From a virus, in IMG/VR virus record IMGVR_UViG_3300030107_005347, positions 1 to 29,539 of that record: 29,539 nucleotides of DNA. One strand, given 5' to 3'. A program made the position numbers and the translations under genes. The number at the start of each line of letters is the position of its first letter. Position 1 is the first letter of the stretch. Positions 21,026 to 29,257 of the stretch are shown here, piece after piece. Below the pieces are notes generated by a model. It had not been told where the DNA came from and did not search any database. It saw only the letters and a program-made list of their open reading frames with translations.

Positions 21026-22012
21026 ATGGCTGAAGAAATGATTGAGGGCAATACTCCCCATGTAGGGACTGAACTTAATGATGCAGCAAAATTTTGGGGC
21101 AAAGAACTGGCCTTAGAGAACGGTGAGGAATTACCCGAAGAAGATAACCAGTTGGAGCCGGAGTCTGAATCTGAAGAAGAAGTAGAATTGGAGGAGGCAG
21201 ACTCAGAGGAAGTGCAGGAAGAAGAGTATGAGGAGCTTGCAGAAGATGCAGAAGAGGAACCAGAGGAAAATCTTTATGAAGTTAAATCCGACGGGGAATC
21301 CAAGCAGGTCACTTTACAGGAATTGAAAGATAACTGGTCAAAGGGGCAGAATTATACTCAGAAAAGTCAGGGCCTTGCAGAAGAAAAGAAGGCTTTTGAA
21401 CAGGAAATAGCAGAAGCAAGACAAATGAGGGATCAGGCAATCTCCATCCTTGAAAATGCTAAAGCACAGACTCAGCCTGAACAGCATGATGATGCTTACT
21501 GGCAAAATCTCAAAGACACAGATCCGATGCAGTGGATGATCGAAAGGGATGCCATGAGGGAAGCTGAAATGCAGACTATGAAGGATCAACAGCAGTTAGA
21601 GCAGTTGAACTATCAGAAGGAAGCAGAAAGACAAGCTGAACTCGGCAAATTTGTGGAATCTCAACACGGGGAGTTGAAAAAACTAATCCCAGAGTGGGGC
21701 AACACAGAAGTAGCTGATGCAGAAAAGAAGTTAGTTATTGAATACGGCAAAAAGGTAGGATTCACACAAGAAGAACTTGACAATGCCTATGATGCCAGAG
21801 CAGTTGCAACAATGAGAAAAGCTGCTCTATATGACCAACTAACTGAGAAACGTAAAGGCTTAAAACCCGTAACACGTAAATCCATGAAAGCAGGTTCAAA
21901 GTCTGGAGAACCCAGTCAACTAAAAGCTGGCAAGGCAGCAGCTAGGTTAAGGAAATCCGGGCACGTCGATGATGCTGCCGGGGTATTTTTCAATATGATT
22001 CGTTCAAAATAA
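21026..22012 (+). CDS. Capsid assembly scaffold protein
   Basis: A 328-residue acidic protein. The first 85 residues are dominated by Glu and Asp (EEDNQLEPESESEEEVELEE). A conserved-looking segment, YEVKSDGESKQVTLQELKDN-WSKGQNYTQKSQGLAEEK, is typical of phage scaffold proteins. A coiled-coil middle (about 125-215) and a basic helical C-terminus (KSMKAGSKSGE...KAGKAAARLRK) would bind the capsid protein. It guides procapsid assembly and then leaves the head. Its position between portal and capsid genes supports this. Confidence 0.85.
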   Translation: MAEEMIEGNTPHVGTELNDAAKFWGKELALENGEELPEEDNQLEPESESEEEVELEEADSEEVQEEEYEELAEDAEEEPEENLYEVKSDGESKQVTLQELKDNWSKGQNYTQKSQGLAEEKKAFEQEIAEARQMRDQAISILENAKAQTQPEQHDDAYWQNLKDTDPMQWMIERDAMREAEMQTMKDQQQLEQLNYQKEAERQAELGKFVESQHGELKKLIPEWGNTEVADAEKKLVIEYGKKVGFTQEELDNAYDARAVATMRKAALYDQLTEKRKGLKPVTRKSMKAGSKSGEPSQLKAGKAAARLRKSGHVDDAAGVFFNMIRSK

Positions 22013-22031
22013 TTAATAAAAACAGGTACTT

Positions 22032-22985
22032 ATGGCTATTGTAGCAAATACTTTTACAACCCATTCTGCTATAGGTCGTCGTGAAGATTTAGCCGATACG
22101 ATCTATAATATTTCACCTTCAGATGTGCCTTTTATGTCTATGATTGGCAGGTCTAAGGCCACAAATACTTTGGCAGAATGGCAGACTGATTCGATTTCTA
22201 GTGCAGCAAATAATGCACAGGTGGAAGGAGATGAATATGCCTTCACCGCAGTAACACCTACTGTAAGATTGGGTAATTACACTCAAATCTCACGTAAGAC
22301 TGTTATTGTTTCTGGTTCACAGCAAGCAGGTAACAATGCTGGCAGGGATTCAGAGATGGCATACCAGCTCGCAAAAAATTCCAAGGGCCTCAAGAGGGAC
22401 ATGGAAACAGCATTGACACAGAATGTGGCAAAAACTGCTGGTGCCCTCTCCCCGGCAGCAGCTAGAAAGCTGGGTGGTCTTGAAACATGGACTGCAACAA
22501 ACAAATCTCGTGGTGGAGGTTCCCCTGCCGGATCAGGAGCAGGTAATGGTGCTGCACCAGTTGATGCTGGCACCAAGAGAGCATTCACAGAGACAATCCT
22601 TAAGGCCGTTATCCAGAGTTGTTATTCCTCTGGAGGTGATCCATCAGTATTGATGGTAGGCCCGTTTAACAAGGGTGTTGTCAGTGGATTTGCAGGGAGA
22701 ACTTCAGCTCGTCAGATGATCGGAGCAACCAAGATTCAGGCAGCAGCCGACTTGTACGCATCCGACTTTGGAGATTTAAAAGTTATCCCCAATCGTTTTC
22801 AACGTGAGCAATCTGGATTTGTCTTAGACCCGGAATACTGGTCTGTGGCATATTACAGGGATTTCAAGCAGGAAGAAGTGGCAAAAACAGGTGATGCAAT
22901 TAAAAGGGCACTGCTTGTGGAATACACACTTGTTGCTAAAAATGAAGCTGCATCAGGAATCTGTGCAGACCTTACTGTAAGCTAA
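22032..22985 (+). CDS. Major capsid protein (SU10/DUF5309 type)
   Basis: A 317-residue protein. The N-terminus (NTFTTHSAIGRREDLADTIY, NISPSDVPFMSMIGRSKATN) and the segment TVRLGNYTQISRKTVIVSGS match the DUF5309/SU10-type HK97-fold capsid family. A Gly/Pro-rich loop at about residues 158-177 (RGGGSPAGSGAGNG) precedes the central domain (LMVGPFNKGVVSGFAGRTSA). The C-terminal YYRDFKQEEVAKTGDAIKRA is typical too. It builds the icosahedral shell. It lies directly after the scaffold gene, as expected. Confidence 0.93.
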   Translation: MAIVANTFTTHSAIGRREDLADTIYNISPSDVPFMSMIGRSKATNTLAEWQTDSISSAANNAQVEGDEYAFTAVTPTVRLGNYTQISRKTVIVSGSQQAGNNAGRDSEMAYQLAKNSKGLKRDMETALTQNVAKTAGALSPAAARKLGGLETWTATNKSRGGGSPAGSGAGNGAAPVDAGTKRAFTETILKAVIQSCYSSGGDPSVLMVGPFNKGVVSGFAGRTSARQMIGATKIQAAADLYASDFGDLKVIPNRFQREQSGFVLDPEYWSVAYYRDFKQEEVAKTGDAIKRALLVEYTLVAKNEAASGICADLTVS

Positions 22986-22986
22986 T

Positions 22987-23286
22987 ATGCTTTCACCCTC
23001 TAAAAAGAGGCTCTTAGACTGGTCGCAGGGGAGACAAGAGATTTTCTCCTACGACCAGCATGAGAACACCTTCACTGTGGAACACAAGGAAGATGTTCAA
23101 CCCATTATTGAAGTGGCTAAAGATATGAGTGAACTGCAACCTGCTAAGGATTTAAGGCATGCTGCCATAATTCCTCAGTATGTGCTGGATCAATCTTTAA
23201 GGGAGAAATGGACACCAAAGGATTGGAAGAAGTGGGCAAATGCTCACGAGAACAAGCCTTTCAGGACGTGGCCCGGAAACCTCTGA
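22987..23286 (+). CDS. Hypothetical head-associated protein (99 residues)
   Basis: It starts two bases after the capsid gene stop. The protein is charged, with an N-terminal KKRLLDWSQGRQEIFSYDQH and a C-terminal REKWTPKDWKKWANAHENKP-FRTWPG. I recall similar Trp-rich ends in uncharacterised proteins next to capsid genes of marine podoviruses, but I can give no function. A head-completion or decoration role would fit the location. Its end overlaps the next frame by 79 bases. Confidence 0.7.
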   Translation: MLSPSKKRLLDWSQGRQEIFSYDQHENTFTVEHKEDVQPIIEVAKDMSELQPAKDLRHAAIIPQYVLDQSLREKWTPKDWKKWANAHENKPFRTWPGNL

Positions 23287-23885
23287 GAGTTGCTGTACTT
23301 GTACCCTCATTCAGTGGTTTATGGCCTTACAAATTTGGAGAATGCTTGGCAAACATGTGCCAGCACTTCCAAAGCAGTAGTTACGATGGAGAGCATGAAA
23401 TAACGGTATTTGCCTACGGTGGCAAGGTAATGCCGGAAATTAAGCATCGTTTAATTGGTGATGCAATCGGTTGGGATGCAACCCATGTTCTTTTCCTGAT
23501 GCCAGAGTTGAGTTTTCCACCAGACTCGATACATAGAATGCTGGCAAGAGGAAGGGCAACTGTAGGAATAAATTACTTACGGGATTTTGCCTCAAAAGAA
23601 TACTCTGCATATCGTGCTGGCATGCCAGTCATGCCGGACCCTAAGTTACCTGAAGTTGAAGAAGTAGAAGGAGTAGCAATGGGGATGGTCCTGATAAATA
23701 TGCCTGTTTTTGATGTCCTTGATCTGCCGTTCTTCAAGAATGAACAGATAGCAGATACACCGGGCTTTGAGGAGGATCATGTAGCCTTCTGGAAGCAATG
23801 CAGGGAAAAAGAAATTGCATGTGTTATAGATCATAAATTGTCACAGGAAGTTAAGAGTTTACATCATGGAGAATTATGGCACTGA
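23208..23885 (+). CDS. Glycosyltransferase-A-like protein with degenerate DxD
   Basis: This frame of up to 225 residues has a core beginning RVAVLVPSFSGLWPYKFGEC. It continues with GWDATHVLFLMPELSFPPDS and IHRMLARGRATVGINYLRDF, resembling phage GT-A-type glycosyltransferases. In active relatives the segment corresponding to LFLMPEL carries the metal-binding Asp-x-Asp, which is missing here. It may therefore be an inactive or repurposed fold, perhaps structural. The start is uncertain: ATG at 23208 overlaps the previous gene by 79 bases, and a GTG at 23268 also precedes the core. It overlaps the adaptor gene by ten bases. Confidence 0.68.
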   Translation: MDTKGLEEVGKCSREQAFQDVARKPLRVAVLVPSFSGLWPYKFGECLANMCQHFQSSSYDGEHEITVFAYGGKVMPEIKHRLIGDAIGWDATHVLFLMPELSFPPDSIHRMLARGRATVGINYLRDFASKEYSAYRAGMPVMPDPKLPEVEEVEGVAMGMVLINMPVFDVLDLPFFKNEQIADTPGFEEDHVAFWKQCREKEIACVIDHKLSQEVKSLHHGELWH

Positions 23886-24490
23886 GTAACTACACGGAGC
23901 TGCAAGCATCAGTTGCAGATTTCCTGAACAGGTCTGACTTGACTTCTGTTATTCCAGATTTTATCAAGATGACAGAATCAGAACTGAACAGGGTGCTTCG
24001 TACAAGAGAAATGAGTGTTCGCACAAGGGCACCAGTCTCAGGACAATATGTGAAGCTGCCAGTTGATTTTCTTGGTATGAGGAATATTGAGTTATTGACC
24101 GAACCAGTGACAGTGCTTGAATACCGTAACCTTCAAAACTTGGATGCACACAGGGCAGCAGATTCAACGGGTAAACCATTATTTTATTCAATTATGCAGA
24201 ATAATATAGAGTTTGCTCCTGTGCCTGATAGTGAATATACACTGGAAATTGTTTATTACCAGTCTTTGCCAGCATTGGCAGATAATACAACAAACTGGCT
24301 ACTGGATGCTCACCCTGACATTTATCTTTATGGTTCTCTAATGCAGAGTGCCCCATATCTACAGGCAGATGAAAGAATTAGCATTTGGGCAGGGAAATTT
24401 CAGCAAATACTTGAGCAACTTAAAACTTCCGACGAGAAAGCACGTTTCTCAGGAACAACTCCAACAATAACATTTTCATCATTTGGATAG
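23876..24490 (+). CDS. Head-tail adaptor protein (SU10-adaptor-like)
   Basis: A 204-residue protein. The pattern LSNYTELQASVADFLNRSDL, then IPDFIKMTESELNRVLRTRE, KLPVDFLGMRNIELL and a C-terminal YLYGSLMQSAPYLQADERIS is characteristic of phage adaptor/connector proteins that attach to the portal ring and receive the tail. Predicted helices at both ends flank a beta-rich centre. It is located after the capsid genes and before the tail genes, as expected. It starts inside the end of the preceding frame. Confidence 0.82.
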   Translation: MALSNYTELQASVADFLNRSDLTSVIPDFIKMTESELNRVLRTREMSVRTRAPVSGQYVKLPVDFLGMRNIELLTEPVTVLEYRNLQNLDAHRAADSTGKPLFYSIMQNNIEFAPVPDSEYTLEIVYYQSLPALADNTTNWLLDAHPDIYLYGSLMQSAPYLQADERISIWAGKFQQILEQLKTSDEKARFSGTTPTITFSSFG

Positions 24491-24498
24491 GATAGAAT

Positions 24499-24912
24499 AT
24501 GGCAGGATTCACGAATTATTTAGAAGATAAGGTGATTGGTCATCTTTTCGGAGGGACTGCATATACGGCCCCCGGTACATGGTATGTGGGGCTGCAAACT
24601 GCTTCACCGTCAGATAGTGCTGCTGGAACAGAAGTTTCAGGAGGTGCTTATGCCCGTCAGTCAGTGGCATGGACAATAGCTTCTGGAGGGATAGCACAGG
24701 CATCAAATACTGCTGCCTTAACATTCCCTGCTGCTACTACAGATTGGGGAACAGTAACCCATGCAGGTGTGTATGATGCTGCTTCAGGTGGAAATCTGGT
24801 GGCATACGAACAGTTGACTAAAACTGATTTTACAACTGCAAACCCGAAAACTGTGAACACGGGTGACATTTTTAAGATAGATGCAGGAAACCTGAAAGTT
24901 CAGCTTGACTGA
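24499..24912 (+). CDS. Phage tail-associated protein (Gp80-like)
   Basis: A 137-residue protein. The pattern FTNYLEDKVIGHLFGGTAYT, then TWYVGLQTASPSDSAAGTEV, GGAYARQSV and a central THAGVYDAASGGNLV matches, from memory, a small beta-rich family sometimes annotated as phage tail fibre protein Gp80. It has no charged catalytic motif and reads as a beta-sandwich structural protein. It begins nine bases after the adaptor gene and its stop overlaps the next start. Confidence 0.72.
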   Translation: MAGFTNYLEDKVIGHLFGGTAYTAPGTWYVGLQTASPSDSAAGTEVSGGAYARQSVAWTIASGGIAQASNTAALTFPAATTDWGTVTHAGVYDAASGGNLVAYEQLTKTDFTTANPKTVNTGDIFKIDAGNLKVQLD

Positions 24913-25271
24913 TGCTTTACTTTGGTAGCCGGAATTTTGGTCAGGCCAACTTTGGTAAGGGCCTTATTAAGACTGCGGTTGATGAGACTCTCACAACCTC
25001 AAACATGGATGTGGCAGGGTATCTTCTTTTTGATACCTGCACCGTTGACCAGCAAGCAGCTTGTAATGTAGACGTTGCTGCTGGGATACAAAGATTAGGA
25101 TACTTAAACATAACACCTGATACAACATTAATAGCTTCTGGTATTAAAATGACATGGGTTCCCCAAATGGCAGCACCAAAATCAACAGCATCGACACAAG
25201 TTTCAGGTTTTATTGCTTGGGATTCTCAGTTAGTTGATGATGCAACATGGACAACACAAACAGTAGATTAA
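24912..25271 (+). CDS. Hypothetical virion protein (119 residues)
   Basis: It starts at the last base of the previous stop codon (TGATG arrangement). The N-terminus (LYFGSRNFGQANFGKGLI) resembles short repeats seen in phage tail and baseplate proteins, and the rest alternates hydrophobic and polar residues as in beta-rich structural proteins. It contains two cysteines. No family is recognised. The location inside the tail gene cluster supports a structural role. Confidence 0.65.
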   Translation: MLYFGSRNFGQANFGKGLIKTAVDETLTTSNMDVAGYLLFDTCTVDQQAACNVDVAAGIQRLGYLNITPDTTLIASGIKMTWVPQMAAPKSTASTQVSGFIAWDSQLVDDATWTTQTVD

Positions 25272-25272
25272 T

Positions 25273-26118
25273 ATGGCAACCACGACAAACTTTGCAGTAG
25301 AGAAACCAACCGTCGGAGGGTATAGAAATTCTTGGGGAGGTACACTTAATGTGGCATTGGATAAACTTACAGAGTTGCTGGCACTTGCACTGCCTATTGG
25401 CACGATCCAGATGCACACGGCAGCAGCAGCACCAACTGCAACCGGGAATGGGGGTACATGGTTAATCTGTGATGGCACTGCAATTTCACGGACCACCTAC
25501 TCGGCTCTTTATGCCTTGATTGGGACAACATACGGTGTTGGGGATGGCACAAACACGTTCAACGTGCCAGATATGAGGTCAAGATCACCAATAGGGTACA
25601 ACACTGCCTCTATTACAGGTCGTTCAACAAGAGCAATGGCAGCAAATGGTGGTGAAGAAGCTCATGCCTTAACAGAAGGTGAATTGGATGCCCATGCCCA
25701 TTCCCTGCCAAGTACAGCACACAAGCACTCAATTTCAGATCAGTCTCATTCCCATTCAGGATCAAATTCAGGTAAAACAGCAAATGCCACAACGGGTATC
25801 AGTATTGGGGATCATTCACATACCATAGAAATGGTTTCCTCTTGGGGTGGAGGACCAGATTACAGGGCAGAATGGGGGCCGGGTCCTACTGCAAGTAAGC
25901 ATGATGTTGCTACAAATGCTACTGCTTTGTCAATCACCGATTCAGGGCATGAACACTCGTTTACAACTACTTCAGTTGCTACTGGTATTACAGAAACACA
26001 AAACAATGTTACTGGCATCACGACAACTAATGAAACAGGTTCAAATACGGCTCACAATACAATGCACCCGTTTTTGGTAGTTCAATACATAATTTTAGCA
26101 AAGCACCCAACATTTTAA
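25273..26118 (+). CDS. Phage tail collar domain protein
   Basis: A 281-residue protein. The N-terminus (TTNFAVEKPTVGGYRNSWGG) is a typical virion-attachment segment. Residues about 42-110 are a tail collar domain: IGTIQMHTAAAAP...GGTWLICDGTAISRTTYSAL-YALIGTTYG...FNVPDMRSRSPIGYN. The remainder is rich in His, Ser, Thr and Gly (HAHSLPSTAHKHSISDQSHS), as in trimeric fibre tips that bind metal ions between chains. It ends with NTMHPFLVVQYIILA, a common C-terminal strand of microcystin-dependent/collar proteins. It probably forms part of a host-recognition fibre. No ribosome site is obvious. Confidence 0.88.
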   Translation: MATTTNFAVEKPTVGGYRNSWGGTLNVALDKLTELLALALPIGTIQMHTAAAAPTATGNGGTWLICDGTAISRTTYSALYALIGTTYGVGDGTNTFNVPDMRSRSPIGYNTASITGRSTRAMAANGGEEAHALTEGELDAHAHSLPSTAHKHSISDQSHSHSGSNSGKTANATTGISIGDHSHTIEMVSSWGGGPDYRAEWGPGPTASKHDVATNATALSITDSGHEHSFTTTSVATGITETQNNVTGITTTNETGSNTAHNTMHPFLVVQYIILAKHPTF

Positions 26119-26119
26119 T

Positions 26120-26608
26120 ATGGCAACGATAACGTACACAGTCACAGTAGTAAGCTCAAAGTTCATCATAGATGGCAGTGGAGAACCAGTAAAACTAACC
26201 TTCAGGGATGGTGACACTTATGTGTTTGACCAGTCTCATAATTCTAATGCTGGACACATACTCCAGTTTTCTGCAACGTCAAACAATTCAGGATCGAGTG
26301 AATACACCACTGGAGTTACAAAGACAGGAACTGCTGGTCAAGCAGGAGCAAAGACAACTATAGTCACCAGTGCCAGCACGACAGATACTCTTTACTACTA
26401 CTCCTCTGGTGGAGGAACATACGGATCAGAGTTTAGCAATACAGGATACGTTACTTCAACTGGACACAACCTTTTAAAGCCGAAAGTTGGAGATGAATCA
26501 AGTTTGGAAAAATGGGGGCCGATGCAAAATCATGCCATTGACCAAATTGACCAAGCATTAACTGCAACTGATGCTTCAGGAGTTGCTATGGCAATCGCAC
26601 TCGGATAG
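26120..26608 (+). CDS. Tail protein with cupredoxin-like domain
   Basis: A 162-residue protein. Residues about 15-112 (LTFRDGDTYVFDQSHNSNAG, HILQFSATSNN, YTTGVTKTGTAGQAG, LYYYSSGGGTYGS) match a cupredoxin-like domain common in structural proteins of marine phages. In many relatives the last strand reads YYYC..HSGM; here the Cys/His/Met-type ligands are replaced by Ser and Gly, so a metal site is unlikely. The C-terminus (EKWGPMQNHAIDQIDQALTA) looks like an attachment helix. A role in the tail fibre or tail tube is inferred from the neighbourhood. Confidence 0.75.
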   Translation: MATITYTVTVVSSKFIIDGSGEPVKLTFRDGDTYVFDQSHNSNAGHILQFSATSNNSGSSEYTTGVTKTGTAGQAGAKTTIVTSASTTDTLYYYSSGGGTYGSEFSNTGYVTSTGHNLLKPKVGDESSLEKWGPMQNHAIDQIDQALTATDASGVAMAIALG

Positions 26609-26629
26609 CACTGATATTAAAGGATAATT

Positions 26630-26959
26630 ATGGCAAATACATTTAAAAACAGGACACTCAGGGCAGTCGGAACGAGTGCAACAGATGTTGGTGCAGTAGT
26701 AGCTGCCAGCACCCAGACCACATTGATCGGAATGACAGTCAGCAACATAACTTCTGGAGTTATTGCAGTAGATGTTGTCCTTAATGATGGTTCAAATAAC
26801 ACACACATAGTCAAGACAGCACCGATACCGACAGGAGGAAGTTTAGTGGTTCTTGGAGGTGACCAAAAAGTTGTCCTGATGACAGGAGATAAAATTACAG
26901 TCAAATCAGATACAGCCAGTAGTGCTGATGTGATAATGAGCTTTCTGGAGATTACATAA
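26630..26959 (+). CDS. Hypothetical virion protein (109 residues)
   Basis: A beta-rich protein: ANTFKNRTLRAVGTSATDVG, then TLIGMTVSNITSGVIAVDVV and IPTGGSLVVLGGDQKVVLMT. Similar small proteins are scattered in the tail regions of marine phages; I know of no assigned function. It has an AAGGATAA ribosome site, and its stop overlaps the next start. It resembles in design the 119-residue protein at 28431-28790. Confidence 0.7.
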   Translation: MANTFKNRTLRAVGTSATDVGAVVAASTQTTLIGMTVSNITSGVIAVDVVLNDGSNNTHIVKTAPIPTGGSLVVLGGDQKVVLMTGDKITVKSDTASSADVIMSFLEIT

Positions 26960-27609
26960 TGGCTTACTTAGGAAGAAAAGGAGCTTCGGCAGCTTTAACA
27001 AGTGCTGACATACCAGACGGAAGTATCTCCGCAGTTAAGGTGGCAGCCGATGTTGCAACTCAGGCTGAGATAGATTTAAAGGCTAATTTAGCATCTCCTA
27101 CTTTTACAGGAACTATTGGTGGTGGAGCAATAGGTTCTGCTGTCACAGGATTTACAGGGATTAAAGAAACAGACATATGGAGACTACACACTAATTGGCA
27201 AATAAGTAGTGGAACGCAAGCTGTATTAGCCTCTAACCTAGAAAGAGATGATTCTTCCGATTTTGGGAGACTTGGAACAGGAATGAGTGAATCATCAGGT
27301 GTATTTACATTCCCCTCTACTGGTATATGGCATGTTTCTGCTCATGCTAGGGCTAGGGCTGATGGTGACATTAGAACATATCTTGAAATTGAAATAGATG
27401 TTGGAAGTACTACACACGCAATAGGAACCACTGATCTTGCGGCAAACCAACACTATGCAACATGTCACTGTGAGCAACATGTTGATGTTTCTGATACATC
27501 AACTAAGACAGTTAGAATACAAATAGCTTCAAATAATACAATTACAGTTTTGGCTGGTAGTAGTACTAACCAGACTTATATTGTGTTTACTAGATTAGGA
27601 GATACATAG
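26959..27609 (+). CDS. Tail fibre protein with C1q/TNF-like head
   Basis: A 216-residue protein. The first 65 residues (YLGRKGASAALTSADIPDGS, QAEIDLKANLASPTFTGTIG) are a typical fibre-shaft or attachment segment. The C-terminal 120 residues (FTFPSTGIWHVSAHARARAD, then YLEIEIDVGSTTHAIGTTDL and NQTYIVFTRLGD) resemble a C1q/TNF-type jelly-roll as used in trimeric receptor-binding tips. It likely contributes to host recognition. Its stop overlaps the GTG start of the next gene. Confidence 0.78.
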   Translation: MAYLGRKGASAALTSADIPDGSISAVKVAADVATQAEIDLKANLASPTFTGTIGGGAIGSAVTGFTGIKETDIWRLHTNWQISSGTQAVLASNLERDDSSDFGRLGTGMSESSGVFTFPSTGIWHVSAHARARADGDIRTYLEIEIDVGSTTHAIGTTDLAANQHYATCHCEQHVDVSDTSTKTVRIQIASNNTITVLAGSSTNQTYIVFTRLGDT

Positions 27610-27932
27610 TGGATATAAATGGAAGATATGATCATATTGAGGATGTACTTGTAGACCTTCATTCTGGACAATGGTTTGGTTGGTCAGATAGTAAGAATAA
27701 AGTTTATGCAAATTTGATTATACATGATGATTCAAAAGATAAACCAACAGAAAAAGAATTAACAGATGCCTTAGCAAAACAACAGTCAGACTTTGATGCA
27801 TTAGAATATTCCAGAAAAAGAGCATCAGAATACCCAAGTATCCCCGATCAACTAGATGAAATTTATCATAATGGCATCAATGCTTGGAAAGCAGTAATTA
27901 AGAAAACTAAAGACAAATACCCTAAAGGATAA
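27609..27932 (+). CDS. XkdW-like tail fibre accessory protein (GTG start)
   Basis: A 107-residue protein starting with GTG that overlaps the previous TAG, with GGAG upstream. The C-terminal part (RASEYPSIPDQLDEIYHNGI, then NAWKAVIKKTKDKYPK) is a pattern I associate with XkdW-like and fibre-assembly proteins of marine phages. The N-terminal part (GQWFGWSDSKNKVYANLIIH) is beta-rich. It probably assists assembly of a neighbouring fibre or is a small virion component. Confidence 0.75.
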   Translation: MDINGRYDHIEDVLVDLHSGQWFGWSDSKNKVYANLIIHDDSKDKPTEKELTDALAKQQSDFDALEYSRKRASEYPSIPDQLDEIYHNGINAWKAVIKKTKDKYPKG

Positions 27933-27934
27933 CT

Positions 27935-28429
27935 ATGAGTTACATAGGTCAAGAACCCGGTCAGGGACAAGCTGAGAGATTCCTGTTCACGGCATCAGGT
28001 GGAGAAACGTCTGTCAGTGCTGGTGACGATGGCAGAATGGTCAGTTACACTGTTCACCAAGTGTCGGTATATCTTAATGGAGTTAAGCTAGTCGAAGGCT
28101 CAGGCAAGGACTTTCAGGCTACCAACGGATCGACAATAACTGGTCTGGCAGCATTAACAGCCGGAGATGTAGTAGATGTGTTTGCTCTCTCAGCATTTAG
28201 TGCAAGTGATACTGTTAGTGCCAGCACAGGAGGAACATTCTCAGGGAACGTAAGTTTCGGAGATAATAATATAACCAATGTTGGTTCAATAGCCCTAGAT
28301 TCTATATCTGCTGATGGCACAGAAATTACAATTAGTTCCGATATGGAAACAGCAACAAATAAAAAGATAAAACAAAAAGGAGCATTTATGCAAAGTTCAA
28401 CACATCAAGCATTAATATTAGGAGGATAG
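27935..28429 (+). CDS. Tail fibre attachment protein
   Basis: A 164-residue protein. The N-terminal module (YIGQEPGQGQAERFLFTASG) followed by QVSVYLNGVKLVEGSGKDFQ and GDVVDVFALSAFSASDTV is a recurrent fibre-base domain in marine phage tail proteins. A short shaft-like repeat (GNVSFGDNNITNVGSIALDS) and a short C-terminus follow. This is shorter than many relatives, which continue into a long fibre, so the tip may be supplied by the separately encoded small proteins downstream. Confidence 0.75.
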   Translation: MSYIGQEPGQGQAERFLFTASGGETSVSAGDDGRMVSYTVHQVSVYLNGVKLVEGSGKDFQATNGSTITGLAALTAGDVVDVFALSAFSASDTVSASTGGTFSGNVSFGDNNITNVGSIALDSISADGTEITISSDMETATNKKIKQKGAFMQSSTHQALILGG

Positions 28430-28430
28430 A

Positions 28431-28790
28431 ATGGCTATACCAAGTGGATCAGGAACAGAAGTTCTTAAAAGAGTATATGTTGATGGTCTATCCAATTCTC
28501 CTGCATCACCGGGAGTTGTTCTTATTAACGGAGAAGCAGATCATATTTACACAATTTTGTCTGTAGTATTTTGTGAAACAGCAGGAACAGCACAGCAAGT
28601 AGAAATTAATGTCAAGCCTGATGGGTCTGGACAAGTTCGTATATTAAAAAATGGCTCTGTTCCAGCTTCAGGACAATTTGTTTGGAATGACAAATTTTCT
28701 ATTACTGGCACAGATGAATTATGTGTTTGGGCAAATGGTGGCAATGTAGATTGCTGGTGTACCTATATCGAACAAGATTTTGGGAGTTAA
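28431..28790 (+). CDS. Hypothetical virion protein (119 residues)
   Basis: A beta-rich protein: VLKRVYVDGLSNSPASPGVV, then HIYTILSVVFCETAGTAQQV and FVWNDKFSITGTDELCVWAN. Similar in style to the 109-residue protein at 26630-26959 and located in the same fibre cluster. A GGAGG ribosome site precedes the ATG. Function not known; probably structural. Confidence 0.7.
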   Translation: MAIPSGSGTEVLKRVYVDGLSNSPASPGVVLINGEADHIYTILSVVFCETAGTAQQVEINVKPDGSGQVRILKNGSVPASGQFVWNDKFSITGTDELCVWANGGNVDCWCTYIEQDFGS

Positions 28791-28792
28791 TT

Positions 28793-29245
28793 ATGAGTGG
28801 AATAGTTGGAGGAGCAGGAAGTAAGTCAGGTGTTATCGGTAAAACTGAACTGGATTATGAGGAAGGTGCTTGGACACCTGCACATGGTACGTTTGATATA
28901 GGAGGAAATACAGCAGGGAGATATATAAAAATAGGTAGACAGGTAACAGTTTGGGGAAAATTAGATTTTGGTTCATCAAATGGAGGTGGAACTAGTTCAT
29001 CAGCAAATTTTACAGGACTTCCTTTTACAACAAGTGGTATAGATTGGGCTGGTACTGGTACAATTAATCGTCATGCAGTTGATTTGTATTCAAGTTATGA
29101 AACTGCTGTCCCAAAAACAGTTGCTAATAACACCACATGGACTTTTTATTGTAACAGTTCAGGTGATGGAGGATGGAATGATACTATTGAAGCAGAACAT
29201 GGATCAATAGGATTATTTATGATTGTTTATGAAGCTGCATCATAA
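28793..29245 (+). CDS. Tail fibre tip-like protein (MSGIVGG type)
   Basis: A 150-residue protein starting at the ATG at 28793; the reading frame is open further upstream but inside the previous gene. MSGIVGGAGSKSGVIGKTEL and DYEEGAWTPAHGTFDIGGNT form a module I recall from many uncultured marine phage tail proteins. The module is followed by a beta-sandwich (GRYIKIGRQVTVWGKLDFGS). It is probably a small fibre or tip protein. Confidence 0.75.
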   Translation: MSGIVGGAGSKSGVIGKTELDYEEGAWTPAHGTFDIGGNTAGRYIKIGRQVTVWGKLDFGSSNGGGTSSSANFTGLPFTTSGIDWAGTGTINRHAVDLYSSYETAVPKTVANNTTWTFYCNSSGDGGWNDTIEAEHGSIGLFMIVYEAAS

Positions 29246-29257
29246 CTTAGGAAAAAT

